Shown here in pieces: positions 27,038 through 36,275 of a stretch of 64,000 bases of DNA; position 1 is the first letter of the stretch; each line of letters begins with the position of its first letter. Where the stretch lies: positions 1-64,000 of the forward strand of contig CBDDDW010000019.1 in assembly GCA_965226805.1 (NCBI GenBank), read 5' to 3'. The notes under the pieces are model-generated. The model had not been told where the DNA came from and did not search any database. It saw only the letters and a program-made list of their open reading frames with translations. The stretch is from CBDDDW01 sp965226805 (GTDB taxonomy: Bacteria; Chloroflexota; Dehalococcoidia; Lucifugimonadales; JAGWBF01). Position numbers and translations under genes: made by a program.

Positions 27038-28393
27038 GTCCCAGGAAGTGGTGTAACAAGAGTAGAGGGTCTGGATGAAGAGAGACCACCACGTCATCCT
27101 TAGCGGGCAAAGACGAGCCTGAGAAAGGAGGACAACGGTGGTCAAGGAAAGGATGGACCTGCTTGAGCTAATGCGCAAGAGGGGAGTCGACGGTGACGTG
27201 GACTTTCTACGAGAGGCACTGAGAGTGCTGGTCGAGGAGATCATGGAGGCTGATGTGTCATCGAGGACCGGTGCTGGGTATGGAGAACGCAACCCTGAGC
27301 GGGTGACCCAGCGCAACGGGTACCGGTCTCGAGCATGGGACACTCGCGTAGGGACCATGGAGTTGCAGATACCCAAGCTGAGGGAGGGGAGCTACTTTCC
27401 GAGCCTGCTGGAGCCACGGCGTCGCAGCGAGCGAGCTCTGCTGGCGGTGATCCAGCAGGCGTATGTGGAGGGTGTATCGACGAGGCGAGTGGATGATCTG
27501 GTCAAGGCTCTTGGGTGCGAGGGTATCTCAAAGAGCCAAGTGTCGCGTATCTGCCAGGAGCTGGACGGGGTGGTGGAGAGCTTCCTGGGTCGGCCGCTGG
27601 ACGGCGGATCATATCCCTACCTGTGGCTGGACGCACTAACCCAGAAGGTCAGAGAGGCCGGTAGGATAGTCAACGTCAGCGTGGTGGTGGCGACGGCGGT
27701 CAATAGCGAGGGCAAGCGTGAGATCGTTGGGATGGACGTGGGTACCAGTGAAGACGGCGCCTTCTGGTTAGCCTTCCTGCGCTCACTGGTCGCCAGGGGC
27801 CTCGGCGGGGTGGAACTGGTGGTATCGGACGCTCATCAGGGACTCAGGGATGCCATCGCAACTGTCTTCGGTGGGGCCAGTTGGCAGCGGTGCCGCACCC
27901 ACTTCATGACCAACCTGCTCACTCGGGTCCCCAGGAGCGCTCAGCCCTGGGTGGCCACCATGGTACGCACCATCTACCAGCAGCCGTCCCCTCAGGAAGT
28001 GCATGCCCAACTCGAGCGGGTGATTGCTCAGCTCCAGGACCCGTTCCCACAGGTCGCCTCTCGACTGGACGAGGCTGGACCCGACGTCCTGGCCTTCTCC
28101 AGCTTCCCACTCGCCCACTGGAAGAAGATCTGGTCCAACAACCCCCTGGAGCGTCTCAACAAGGAGATACGGCGCCGCACCGATGTGGTGGGCATCTTCC
28201 CTAACCGCCCAGCTGTCCGTCGCCTAGTCGGCGCCGTCCTAGCTGAGCAGCACGACGAGTGGGCCGTCGGCCGTCGATACATGACACAGGAGGTAACCAC
28301 CTCCAACGAAGCTCTACCCAGAGCCGAACTCGCAGAGGCAGCGGCCTAGACAATATCAACAGGATGACGTACTCTTACACCACTCTATGGGAC
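27038..28393 (+). mobile_element. IS256-family element
   Basis: The ends read GTCCCAGGAAGTGGTGTAAC (left) and, on the complement of the right end, GTCCCATAGAGTGGTGTAAG, so the inverted repeats are clear. The single transposase is on the plus strand and open. The 8-base flanks do not match, so no target duplication is left. The right end lies 58 bases before the ABC operon start. Confidence 0.87.
27138..28349 (+). CDS. IS256-family transposase
   Basis: 403 residues, taken from GTG 27138 with GGAGG upstream; ATG 27153 is an alternative. Family marks: EIMEADVSSRTGAGYGERN, RNGYRSRAWDTRVGTMELQI, the DDE residues in YLWLDALTQKVREAG, LVVSDAHQGLRDAI and NPLERLNKEIRRRTDVVGIF. FGGASWQRCRTHFMTNLL supplies the conserved C/H motif. 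The frame is full length and probably functional. Confidence 0.93.
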   Translation: MVKERMDLLELMRKRGVDGDVDFLREALRVLVEEIMEADVSSRTGAGYGERNPERVTQRNGYRSRAWDTRVGTMELQIPKLREGSYFPSLLEPRRRSERALLAVIQQAYVEGVSTRRVDDLVKALGCEGISKSQVSRICQELDGVVESFLGRPLDGGSYPYLWLDALTQKVREAGRIVNVSVVVATAVNSEGKREIVGMDVGTSEDGAFWLAFLRSLVARGLGGVELVVSDAHQGLRDAIATVFGGASWQRCRTHFMTNLLTRVPRSAQPWVATMVRTIYQQPSPQEVHAQLERVIAQLQDPFPQVASRLDEAGPDVLAFSSFPLAHWKKIWSNNPLERLNKEIRRRTDVVGIFPNRPAVRRLVGAVLAEQHDEWAVGRRYMTQEVTTSNEALPRAELAEAAA

Positions 28394-28439
28394 GTGACCC
28401 ACGGGCCCTGGGACTCATTTCGTTCATTGGACCATCGTG

Positions 28440-28445
28440 TATACT
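28440..28445 (+). promoter_or_regulatory. -10 box TATACT immediately upstream of the ABC operon start
   Basis: TATACT ends six bases before the ATG at 28452, so transcription would begin at or next to that ATG. No ribosome site is visible. This points to a leaderless mRNA. The -35 region (around 28417-28422) is weak. Confidence 0.45.
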
Positions 28446-28451
28446 TGTCGC

Positions 28452-29354
28452 ATGCCGCCGCTGTTAGAGGCCAAGGGACTGACGAAGCACTATGGGTCTA
28501 CCATCGCCCTGGAGGCAGTCGATTTCCAGGTCAGCGAAGGAGTCACCGGCCTTCTGGGGCCTAACGGCGCCGGAAAGAGCACGGCGATCAAGCTGTTTTT
28601 GGGGCTCCTCAAGCCGACCGCCGGCGCCGTCGAGGTGCTGGGCCAAAGGCCCTACGAGTCGGTCGAGAGCCGCGCGCCTCTGGGATACATGCCGGAGCAC
28701 GACTGCCTTCCCACCGCCATAACCGCCGCGGAGTTTTTAACGCACATGGCCCAGGTGAGCGGCATCCCGCCTAGGTACGCTCGGACCCGCGCGGCCGACA
28801 TACTGCGGCACGTGGGCCTGGATGAGGAACGCTACCGCCCCGTCGGCGAGTACTCAACTGGGATGAAGCAGCGGCTCAAGCTCGCCCAGGCCCTTGTACA
28901 CGACCCGGTACTCGTGCTGCTGGATGAGGCCACGGCCGGCTTGGACCCGGGAGGGCGGGAAGACATGCTGGGCCTGATCCGGCGCACCAGCCAGGATTTC
29001 GGCATCAGTATTTTGCTTTCGTCACATCTGATGGGCGATGTTGAAAGGACTTGTAGCCGGATCATAGTTCTCGAAGGGGGCCATGTCGCTGATGAGGGAG
29101 AGGTATCCGCATTCACTCAGGAGACGCAAACCGTCTACATAGACGTTGACAACAATCGCGATGAACTCGTCGATGCCCTGGCGAAGAGGGGTATTCAGGC
29201 GACACTCGACGGCGCCTCGGTGGTTGTGGAGCAGGAGACAGAAGAGCAGTACGACGCCATTCGCGACGCCGTCGTCGAGGCCGACGCGCGGCTTCGCCGG
29301 CTGGCGCCCGGTCGCCGCTCATTGACCGATATTTTCCGGAGCAAGCCCCAGTGA
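28452..29354 (+). CDS. ABC transporter ATPase, ABC-2 type (first of two)
   Basis: 300 residues from ATG 28452. Walker A is GPNGAGKST, the signature YSTGMKQRLKLAQAL, Walker B VLVLLDEATAGLDP and the switch histidine SSHL. The C-terminal part (ETQTVYIDVDNNRDEL on) is the extra domain common in ABC-2 exporters. The stop overlaps the next gene as GTGA. It forms the first pair with the permease at 29351. The likely role is ATP-driven export or membrane remodelling; the substrate is unknown. The family resembles CcmA/NatA-type ATPases. Confidence 0.9.
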   Translation: MPPLLEAKGLTKHYGSTIALEAVDFQVSEGVTGLLGPNGAGKSTAIKLFLGLLKPTAGAVEVLGQRPYESVESRAPLGYMPEHDCLPTAITAAEFLTHMAQVSGIPPRYARTRAADILRHVGLDEERYRPVGEYSTGMKQRLKLAQALVHDPVLVLLDEATAGLDPGGREDMLGLIRRTSQDFGISILLSSHLMGDVERTCSRIIVLEGGHVADEGEVSAFTQETQTVYIDVDNNRDELVDALAKRGIQATLDGASVVVEQETEEQYDAIRDAVVEADARLRRLAPGRRSLTDIFRSKPQ

Positions 29355-30313
29355 CCGAATCCCGAGGCGAGGTATTCGACCTCGGCTATCGCCACTACGA
29401 AGGTCCCCGAGAGGGACGAGGGCGCGCTCGCAAGGCCCTGTGGGTGAACGGTGTGCGCACCGCCCTTGGGCTTGGCCGGGGCGCAGTCCCCAAGATCCTG
29501 CCCGCTGTCCTCTTCGTCGCCGTCATGATCCCCGCGCTGGTGGCGGTGCTCATCGCCTCCGTGGCCGATACCGGCGACGATCTATTGGACCACGCCGAGT
29601 ACTATCGAATCGTCTCTGTCATCCTGGTGCTTTTCTCCGCGATTATTGCCCCAGAGCTCCTCTGCGCCGACCGGCGCGACGGAGTGATCAATCTATACCT
29701 GGTGCGGCCTTTGACCACTCTGGACTACGTGGCGGGGCGCTGGGCGGCGTTTTTCTCCGTGACCCTTGCCCTGGCCTATTTCGGCCAGCTAGTTCTGCTC
29801 ATCGGGCTGACCCTCGCCGCTGACGAACCTCGAGACTATCTACGAGACAACTGGCAGGACGTCCCCCGCTTTCTACTCGCCGGGATCGTGGTGGCTGTCT
29901 TCACCACAACTTTGCCGATGGCGGTATCAGCCTTTACGACCCGCCGCGCTTACGCCGCCGCCTTCGTCATTGGGATTTTCATCATATCGATTCCTGTCTC
30001 GGAAATTCTGACCGAATGTCAGGACCACGCCGTCCGGCAGCAGGGATTCGATGAAGAATCGCGTCGATCTCTCGAAGGTGGGGTGGTGAGGTGTGAGCCA
30101 CGGACGGGCGACGCCGGGAAGTGGCTCGCCCTCCTGAACGTCCCACAGATACCCATGCACGTGAACGATCTGATCTTTGACCTCGACGTCGGGGAGCGAA
30201 CCAACAGACTGGTGAGCGAGCTGCAGGCCATCGTACCCATCGGCTGGTATGTGCTTCTTACGGCAGGCCCTGCCTACGTGCTCTTGTGGCGCTACCGGAG
30301 GATAAGGGTATGA
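29351..30313 (+). CDS. ABC-2 type permease (first of two)
   Basis: 320 residues from GTG 29351, which overlaps the upstream stop. About six membrane helices are visible: ILPAVLFVAVMIPALVAVLI, IVSVILVLFSAIIAPELL, FFSVTLALAYFGQLVLLIGL, FLLAGIVVAVFTTTLPMAV, AAFVIGIFIISIPVSEI and WYVLLTAGPAYVLLW. The loop LCADRRDGVINLYLVRPLTT is typical of ABC-2 permeases. A soluble loop of about 80 residues sits before the last helix. The stop overlaps the next ATG (ATGA), so all four genes are translated together. Confidence 0.87.
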   Translation: MTESRGEVFDLGYRHYEGPREGRGRARKALWVNGVRTALGLGRGAVPKILPAVLFVAVMIPALVAVLIASVADTGDDLLDHAEYYRIVSVILVLFSAIIAPELLCADRRDGVINLYLVRPLTTLDYVAGRWAAFFSVTLALAYFGQLVLLIGLTLAADEPRDYLRDNWQDVPRFLLAGIVVAVFTTTLPMAVSAFTTRRAYAAAFVIGIFIISIPVSEILTECQDHAVRQQGFDEESRRSLEGGVVRCEPRTGDAGKWLALLNVPQIPMHVNDLIFDLDVGERTNRLVSELQAIVPIGWYVLLTAGPAYVLLWRYRRIRV

Positions 30314-31266
30314 CCACGTCCCAACCGGGACCGGGCGGGGCGGCGCCGATTGAGCCGTCCATCGACGTCCGCTCGGTCTCCAAGTGGTACGGCAGCGTTG
30401 TGGCAGTGAACGACCTGTCGGTACGGATATACCCCGGCATAACGGGACTGCTCGGGCCCAACGGGGCCGGGAAGACTACACTTTTGCGTATGATAGCGGG
30501 CCTGGCGAAACCGTCGGAGGGAGAAGTGAGACTGCTCGGTGAGGGGGCCCGGGACAACCCCCAGGTGTATAGCCGGATCGGTGTCATGCCGGAGCACGAG
30601 ACCGTTTACGACTTCTTTACCGGGCGCGAGTTCGTGGACTTCGCCGGCCGCCTACACCGCCTGAACCCGCGGCCGGCTGCCGTTGACTGGGCCATTGAGG
30701 CTGTCGGCCTCACGGAAGTGCAGGGCCGTCCTCTTGGTACCTACTCCCGAGGGATGCGGCAACGTATACGCATGGCCGCCGCCCTGGTCCACGACCCGGA
30801 GGTCCTGTTACTGGACGAGCCTCTCAACGGCACCGACCCGCGCCAACGCATCGAGTTCCAGGACCTGATGGGTCGCTTCGCGGATGAGGGCCGCACTATA
30901 CTCATTTCCTCCCACATCCTCGAAGAGGTGGAGAGCCTTGCCGAGAGTGTGCTGTTGATGGTCAGCGGCAAGCTGGCGGCATCCGGGGACTTCCATGCCA
31001 TCCGAGCCAAGCTGGACGAGCAGCCTTACAAGGTGCGCATCGTGGTCGGTGAACCGCGGGCCATGGCCGCGGCGCTGGTCCGGATAGACGCCGTTGACTC
31101 TGTCGCCATCAATCGGGATGGCTCTCTGGTCGTCCTTAGCAGAAACGTACTCTCCCTCCAGCGCTCGGTGCCGCGCCTGGCCCAGGAGCAGGGGATACGG
31201 CTGCTGAGAGTGGAGCCGCTGGACGAGTCTTTGGAGAGTGTCTTTAGCTACCTGGTGGAGGGTTAG
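30310..31266 (+). CDS. ABC transporter ATPase, ABC-2 type (second of two)
   Basis: 318 residues from ATG 30310, overlapping the previous stop. Walker A GPNGAGKTT, signature YSRGMRQRIRMAAAL, Walker B VLLLDEPLNGTDP, switch SSHI. A C-terminal domain follows (PYKVRIVVGEPRAMAAAL). It is clearly a paralogue of the first ATPase but not a recent duplicate. TAG is followed directly by the ATG of the next permease. Two ATPases and two permeases in one operon suggest a heteromeric transporter or two linked ones. Confidence 0.9.
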   Translation: MTTSQPGPGGAAPIEPSIDVRSVSKWYGSVVAVNDLSVRIYPGITGLLGPNGAGKTTLLRMIAGLAKPSEGEVRLLGEGARDNPQVYSRIGVMPEHETVYDFFTGREFVDFAGRLHRLNPRPAAVDWAIEAVGLTEVQGRPLGTYSRGMRQRIRMAAALVHDPEVLLLDEPLNGTDPRQRIEFQDLMGRFADEGRTILISSHILEEVESLAESVLLMVSGKLAASGDFHAIRAKLDEQPYKVRIVVGEPRAMAAALVRIDAVDSVAINRDGSLVVLSRNVLSLQRSVPRLAQEQGIRLLRVEPLDESLESVFSYLVEG

Positions 31267-32025
31267 ATGGGACCGACACTGAGGCTTTCCCTCCGCCAGT
31301 TGGCCAGCCGTCGGAGACTCCTGCTAATCCTGCTCATTGCCGCATTGCCCATTGGGCTGGCGGCGCTGGTCTCGGCTCTTTCGGACCAGGACGAGACGTC
31401 GTCCAACGAGGAGTTCATCAACATCCTGCTCGACGGCCTGCTCATAGCGGCGATCGTGCCCATCGTCACGATGGTGGTTGCGACGGCGGCCTTCGGCAAC
31501 GAGTTGGAGGACCGCACCTTGAGCTACCTGGTGTTGAAGCCGATATCCAGGCTGGCCATTGTATTCCCGAAGCTGCTCGCATCCATCGTGGTAAGCGGCC
31601 CGCTGCTGGTCGCCAGTGGGATCGGCGCAACCCTACTGGGCGCCAGTAGCATCGGCGCGGTACTTGTGGTATTGGATGGTGATGTTCAAGCGGCGGTTGC
31701 AGTTGGGGTGGCGTTATCCGTTGGTGTGATCACCTACGCCGCGATCTTCACCTGGGCCGGCCTCATCAGCGCCCGGGCCCTGGCCTTCGCGCTAATCTAC
31801 GTGTTCCTGTGGGAAGGACTCATCAGCACGTATCTCGACGGGATCCGGTACCTCAGCGTACGCGGCTACACCCTGTCTATCCTGCATGGGATGGACGAAA
31901 CAAGCTTCGAGCCGCTGGGCGATAGGGTGATCGAGTTCCCGGCTGCCATCGTGGGCGCGGCGGTCGTAACGGTATTGTTCTTTGGGCTCACGGTGCGCCG
32001 TCTGCGCCGGATGGATGTGCCATAG
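31267..32025 (+). CDS. ABC-2 type permease (second of two)
   Basis: 252 residues; its ATG abuts the upstream TAG with no gap. There are six predicted helices, including LLLILLIAALPIGLAALVSA, GLLIAAIVPIVTMVVATAAF, LLASIVVSGPLLVASGIGAT, VAVGVALSVGVITYAAIFTW, ALAFALIYVFLWEGLIS and AAIVGAAVVTVLFFGLTV. The motif FGNELEDRTLSYLVLKPISR matches ABC-2 permeases that change with their ATPase. It ends the operon; the next genes face the other way. Confidence 0.86.
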   Translation: MGPTLRLSLRQLASRRRLLLILLIAALPIGLAALVSALSDQDETSSNEEFINILLDGLLIAAIVPIVTMVVATAAFGNELEDRTLSYLVLKPISRLAIVFPKLLASIVVSGPLLVASGIGATLLGASSIGAVLVVLDGDVQAAVAVGVALSVGVITYAAIFTWAGLISARALAFALIYVFLWEGLISTYLDGIRYLSVRGYTLSILHGMDETSFEPLGDRVIEFPAAIVGAAVVTVLFFGLTVRRLRRMDVP

Positions 32026-32094
32026 CCGAGAGGACCAGCAGAAGGTCGTATGCACCAACTCGGCGAATCTGTGGGGACTGTAGGGGACTGGCTG

Positions 32095-32364
32095 TTACTC
32101 CGGGGACTCTTCGCCTCGAATCCGAGGCAGGTAGTTCTCCCGGGTCACTCCGAACATCTCGTGGCGGGACAGCCCACTGAGGACCAGGGGGTGGACCCCC
32201 ATCCCGAATAGCTTGCCTACGTCGCCGGAGGTCAGTGCTTCCCTTTCGTCGCTGGTCAGGGGGAACTCGCTGATCGTCTCAGCGGGATTCGACTTGATCC
32301 GCTCCCGGAAAGAGGCATCCATCTCCAGCAGATAACATATCTTGTTGAGACTATAGACGCTCAT
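32095..32364 (-). CDS. LigA-type small subunit of an extradiol dioxygenase
   Basis: 89 residues. The start ATG at 32364 is chosen because MSVYSLNKICYLLEMD is the standard LigA beginning; the frame is open upstream but overlaps ligB. Typical sequences are FRERIKSNPAETISEFPLTS and EREALTSGDVGKLFGMGVHP. The protein has no cofactor of its own; in LigAB it caps the LigB active site. It follows the LigB-type gene after seven bases, the reverse of the classic ligA-ligB order. Confidence 0.85.
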   Translation of the reverse strand: MSVYSLNKICYLLEMDASFRERIKSNPAETISEFPLTSDEREALTSGDVGKLFGMGVHPLVLSGLSRHEMFGVTRENYLPRIRGEESPE

Positions 32365-32371
32365 ACCAGAT

Positions 32372-33175
32372 TCACTCCAACGCCCAGGCCGCGAAGCCGG
32401 TGCCGCCCACGGTCTCAACAAAAAGTGGCCGGGTATCGGCCACGGCGCCTGCCACAGTGATCCAGCAAAGGAGCTCACCGCCCACGTTTCCCGCCGCGAG
32501 CATGCGCTGTTCGGTGGCACGCCTCGTGAGCTTTTCGTACTCCCCCCGATCTAACATGCGGGCGACTGCGCTCACCCACGCCTCGTCGGTCCACCCCATC
32601 CTGGGCCCGCCTACTTCCAGGGAGAAAGCGCCGCTGGCGACGAGTGCGACCCGCAGGTCCACGTCCCATTGCCCTATAAAGTGGGCCAGCGCGCGCCCAA
32701 GAGTATAGCACCGGCGTGCTAGAGGAAGCGGAGGCGCCAGGCCGTTGACATAGAGAGGCACCACGGGGATGTCCATTGATGGGGTAAGGAAATGCAGCGG
32801 CACCATCACTGAATGGTCCAACCGGAGCTCCTCGGCCACTGCCACATCAAAGCTGGACTTGAGGCTGAAACTGAGGAACCCTTTCGCAAGCGAGGGATGC
32901 CCCTGGACCACATGTCGGGGCATCTCGCAGTATGTCTCTGCCGGGCCCTCGGCTTCCTCCGCCGCGCCAACGCAGAATTGGGGAAGGTTGTTGTAGAAGA
33001 AATTGATGAAGTGGTCCGACACTACCTCGACAATGACGTCAGGGGCGACCGCTTCCAGCCGTTCCCGGACTCGTTTCATCAGCCTCTCCTCCGGGAGCTT
33101 GCCGGGCGACTGGGCTACCTGCTGGGGTAAAAAGGGAGCATGAGGCACCCCGAAAGCCCCGACGAGTTTAGCCAT
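32372..33175 (-). CDS. LigB-type catalytic subunit of a class III extradiol dioxygenase
   Basis: 267 residues from ATG 33175 (GGAGGTGGAAAAGAG upstream; the open frame extends farther but lacks a site). Iron-ligand histidines are expected in GAFGVPHAPFLP and VVSDHFINFF, as in protocatechuate 4,5-dioxygenase beta. Other marks: DIPVVPLYVNGLAPPLP, RVALVASGAFSLEVGGPRMG and NVGGELLCWITVAGAV. It cleaves catechol-type rings with O2 together with the LigA subunit downstream. The exact substrate is not clear. Confidence 0.88.
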   Translation of the reverse strand: MAKLVGAFGVPHAPFLPQQVAQSPGKLPEERLMKRVRERLEAVAPDVIVEVVSDHFINFFYNNLPQFCVGAAEEAEGPAETYCEMPRHVVQGHPSLAKGFLSFSLKSSFDVAVAEELRLDHSVMVPLHFLTPSMDIPVVPLYVNGLAPPLPLARRCYTLGRALAHFIGQWDVDLRVALVASGAFSLEVGGPRMGWTDEAWVSAVARMLDRGEYEKLTRRATEQRMLAAGNVGGELLCWITVAGAVADTRPLFVETVGGTGFAAWALE

Positions 33176-33834
33176 CTCTTTTCCACCTCCAGCGCACCGG
33201 TCTCCGACATGCGAAGGCTCCCAGGTGTTGGGATTGCCGGAATCACCATGTATCGCTCCTGCACATCCTATACCGGGCAACGCAGGACAGGCCCGATCCA
33301 CCCCGCGCCGCGGTTGGCCGCCTCCCGTTCCGGCTACCTCGGCTAGGTTCCGTGGAGCCTCAAAGAAGTCTTTGGCTTTGTTGTATACCTGGAGGCGGTG
33401 CCGTCCGGTCTCCAGTCCGAGTATCCGATCTTCAACACCGGCATATTACCACCACGGGCCACTAGCTAATTGAGGACTCATGATTTACAGCTTGGGTAAT
33501 CAACAAGAGGTAGAAGTCGCATCACTTGGGGGCGTGAGAGGAGCACGTTACGCGGGAGCCATGATCAGGCTTGATGTTCCCGCGATCAACATAGTTTTGG
33601 GATAGTATAATGCGGAGGTGCCTGGTTGTAAACAAAACATCTCTAGTCGGACGGTGACTACTTGGACCCCTTTCAGAGAGCTGAGATAGGTAACCTTGGA
33701 GTGTATGTGACCATCCTTGGGCTGTGGGGTGGTCCCCCCGTTGTTGGCTGTGGAGTATTTATCTAGCGCGTATAATAGGGAATATCGAGCCGGAAACGAT
33801 TCATCTGGTGACGAACAAGCGGGAGGTAGGAGAC
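33176..33834. other. Intergenic region between divergent ligB and the VOC gene
   Basis: No supported gene. Two TATAAT hexamers lie on the plus strand at 33606-33611 and 33771-33776. The second is 59 bases before the VOC start and is the better promoter candidate, though its -35 box is poor. The ribosome site GGGAGGTAGGAG lies at 33821-33832. Confidence 0.5.
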
Positions 33835-34823
33835 ATGGCGACGCAGACCATTCCAGAGGTAAAGTTCACGCCCAGGAGGCTTGGGCATGTGAATTTGTCC
33901 TTCAGCGACTTCGACAAGTCGTTGGACTTCTACATCAACGTATGCGGACTGGAATTCGTGTACGGGAAGCCGCATAAGAAATCGGGGTTTGTGACCAACG
34001 GCAATACCCACCACGACATAGGGATGAGCGGCATCGTCGATACGAAGGCCCTTGGCCTCGCGGAGATAGAGGGGGAAAACCGAAGGAAGCTGCCCAGGCT
34101 GAACCATTTCGCTTGGGAGATGGAGAACGAGGTTTTGCTCGTCGAGGGTTGGAAGCGGTCGCAACAGGCGGGGGTAAAGTACAGCAACATGGCCGATCAC
34201 GGGGTGTCTCACGCTCTGTACACCGCCGACCCTGAGAAGAACGGCGTCTAGGTATACGCCGACGCGACCAAGGACTGGCGGAAGATCATGAACCCAGAGG
34301 CCGACATGAACATCACCAGCAAGTGGATGCCCGGCGAGATCCCACCGGACCCCACCCCGAAGTACGACCCGAACCCGGAGATCCGGCGGGTAGAGGGCGC
34401 CATATTCCATCCGAAGCGGGTCGCCCATGGCGCCATCATCGCCGAAGACCTCGAGTCCCTTGTCGACTACTACACGAACTTTGTGGGTCTCCATGAGGTC
34501 TTCCGCGCCAGCAACAGCTCCTACGTCATCCTGAGCGGCACGGTGCCCGGTCGGGATCTACCCTCTTCCAGGCCACCGAGGGCCAGGCTGTGGGGCTGCA
34601 CCACATCGCCTTCGAGATGGCAAACGAGAAGAAGCTCGACGACGCGGAGGAGCGCATGAAGGAGCGGGGCATGCAGGCCGAGCTCAAGCTGGACCACGCC
34701 ACCAAGCGGGCGGTCTTCATAAGGGACCCCGATGGCCTGCTTGTGGAGTTCTTCGTGGAGAGGGACGCTCCTCTGAGCAAGATGGACGAGCTGGAGCCCG
34801 GACTGGCGCTTCATCTGGCCTAA
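33835..34823 (+). pseudogene. Two-domain VOC (glyoxalase/dioxygenase superfamily) protein with a nonsense codon and a frameshift
   Basis: ATG 33835 begins the first VOC domain (LGHVNLSFSDFDKSLDFYIN, metal histidine in GHVN, then RLNHFAWEM). At 34249 the reading NGV-TAG-VYADATKDW shows a stop where relatives have GVE. The same frame continues through MNPEADMNITSKWMPGE to the second VOC domain (VAHGAIIAEDLESLVDYYTN). It breaks near 34555 and resumes one base off at STLFQATEGQAVGLHHIAFE to LLVEFFVERDAPLSKMD and a stop at 34821. Intact it would be about 329 residues with two metal sites, acting perhaps on an aromatic substrate. Confidence 0.75.
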
Positions 34824-35235
34824 GGCGCGCGCTTCTGGACTAATGAACGGCGGCGGCCAGCTGGCACGGCTCAGAGTGGATGGTGGATCAAGGTAATGCG
34901 AGCCGCGTCTAAGGGTAGGAGTGCCGGCAAGCTAGCCTGAAATGAAGGAGCGGGCTCTTTAGAAGGGGTGACCCATTCGGGACAGCCCGTTTCTGCGTCT
35001 TCAGGGCCCGGCGGACTTGGACTCGAGCAAATCCTTCAAGCTTAGAGGTCCTTGGTGATGTTCCGCCTGGCGGACCTGGACAACACCGGCGCCGCCAGCT
35101 TGTAGAACCCACCCACCTCCTTGTCATTTAAGAATTGCGTTTGCATCCCATAACATCTATCTTGGATGCCTGGAACGTTTCATTCCCGGCGTGATATGAT
35201 GTTTGATATACGCGACCTGAGGAGGGCCTGAATCT
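34824..35235. other. Intergenic region
   Basis: Nothing codes convincingly. AT-rich TATGAT (35195-35200) and GATATAC (near 35205) are possible -10 boxes for the gene at 35236. GAGGAGG lies 10 bases before its ATG. Confidence 0.4.
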
Positions 35236-35937
35236 ATGGACGACGGCGAACGCCGTATGTCTGAGGCTATCCACCTGACGCGGGTGGTCCGGGCACCGAA
35301 GCAGCACCTGGCGACTTTCGGAGTCAGCAAGGTGCGTTACTACATCGTCACCGAGCCATCGTATCTTGACATCGCACCAGGTGACGAGGAGAGCGTCATC
35401 CGAGACGGCGTTGTCGAGGCACAGCGCCCCACGGTCGTGACTCCGACTTACATGCTAAATCTGGACGGGTTCAGCCCGGACGCCAGGCAGTACATGGAGT
35501 CCCTGGTGCAGCGCTTCGGCCCAAATAGCCCCGGCCTTTTGTACCAGTACCGCAACAAACCCGGTGGCCTTGAGATAGTCGGTGGCGACGTAAAGGCCGT
35601 GGCCCAGCGTATCGCCGAGGACCTCGATAAGCGGGGTGACGATCGGGGCTCGGTTATCGTGGGCCTCGATGACCTGTGGGACGTGTCTCTCCTCAAGTTC
35701 ATCTACGAATATACTTCTGCGTCTCTTGCCTACAATCTCGGCGAGATGCGCTCCATGGGCCTGCTGGAATCCGAAGCGGGGCCAGGCGTTCCACGCGCGG
35801 TCACCCAACGCATCGAGGAGCTATTCCGCCAGGTGAGCCAGGGACTCGACCCCAGTGAGCTTAAAGAAGAGCTGGATAGATGGGGTCTCTTTGAGTACTA
35901 TCAGGACAAGTTTTTCAGCCTGATCCGCCGGAGATAA
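35236..35937 (+). CDS. Protein of unknown function (233 residues)
   Basis: ATG 35236 with GAGGAGG upstream; a second ATG at 35257 is possible. The protein is soluble. The first 120 residues look like a beta-rich domain (KVRYYIVTEPSYLDIAPGDE, RPTVVTPTYMLNLDGFSPDA). The middle has GSVIVGLDDLWDVSLLKFIY, and the last 90 residues are helical (RIEELFRQVSQGLDPSELKE). I do not recognise a family. It stands alone, 338 bases before the molybdoenzyme gene and in the same direction. Confidence 0.7.
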   Translation: MDDGERRMSEAIHLTRVVRAPKQHLATFGVSKVRYYIVTEPSYLDIAPGDEESVIRDGVVEAQRPTVVTPTYMLNLDGFSPDARQYMESLVQRFGPNSPGLLYQYRNKPGGLEIVGGDVKAVAQRIAEDLDKRGDDRGSVIVGLDDLWDVSLLKFIYEYTSASLAYNLGEMRSMGLLESEAGPGVPRAVTQRIEELFRQVSQGLDPSELKEELDRWGLFEYYQDKFFSLIRRR

Positions 35938-36050
35938 GGCACAGTCGCTTGACCTCGGTGTCCCCCCAGCCTCTCAAGGGCGAAAGGGCCGCCGGATGGG
36001 TTGTCCCTCCTTTGCCCACAAGATTTTGATAGTCTGTCATTCCCATCCGT

Positions 36051-36156
36051 GTCATTCTGAGCCGTAGGCGAAGAATCTGGTGTGGGTTGGCGGGACGCCC
36101 CTCGCCCTCCAGGCCCTTCGCTACGCTCCAGTTCCTTAGGCTGGCTCAGAATGACA
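36051..36156. repeat. REP-like palindrome, GTCATTCTGAGC type
   Basis: GTCATTCTGAGCC starts at 36051 and its complement GGCTCAGAATGAC ends at 36155. The interior GGCGAAGAATCTGG and CTTCGCTACGCTCC parts also recur. Further copies lie at 57573-57660 and, in degenerate form, near 40977. Such imperfect hairpins are intergenic and may act as transcript ends. The rest of 35938-36275 holds no gene. Confidence 0.75.
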
Positions 36157-36275
36157 TTTATCGGATCTAAGTTCACTGGATACCAGTGCCAGCTTGTCCG
36201 GGGAACCGGGTGTGCTACAATTGCACGAACCAAGCCATCAGAGATGCATCGACACTTTAGGGAGGTACCAGGGGA

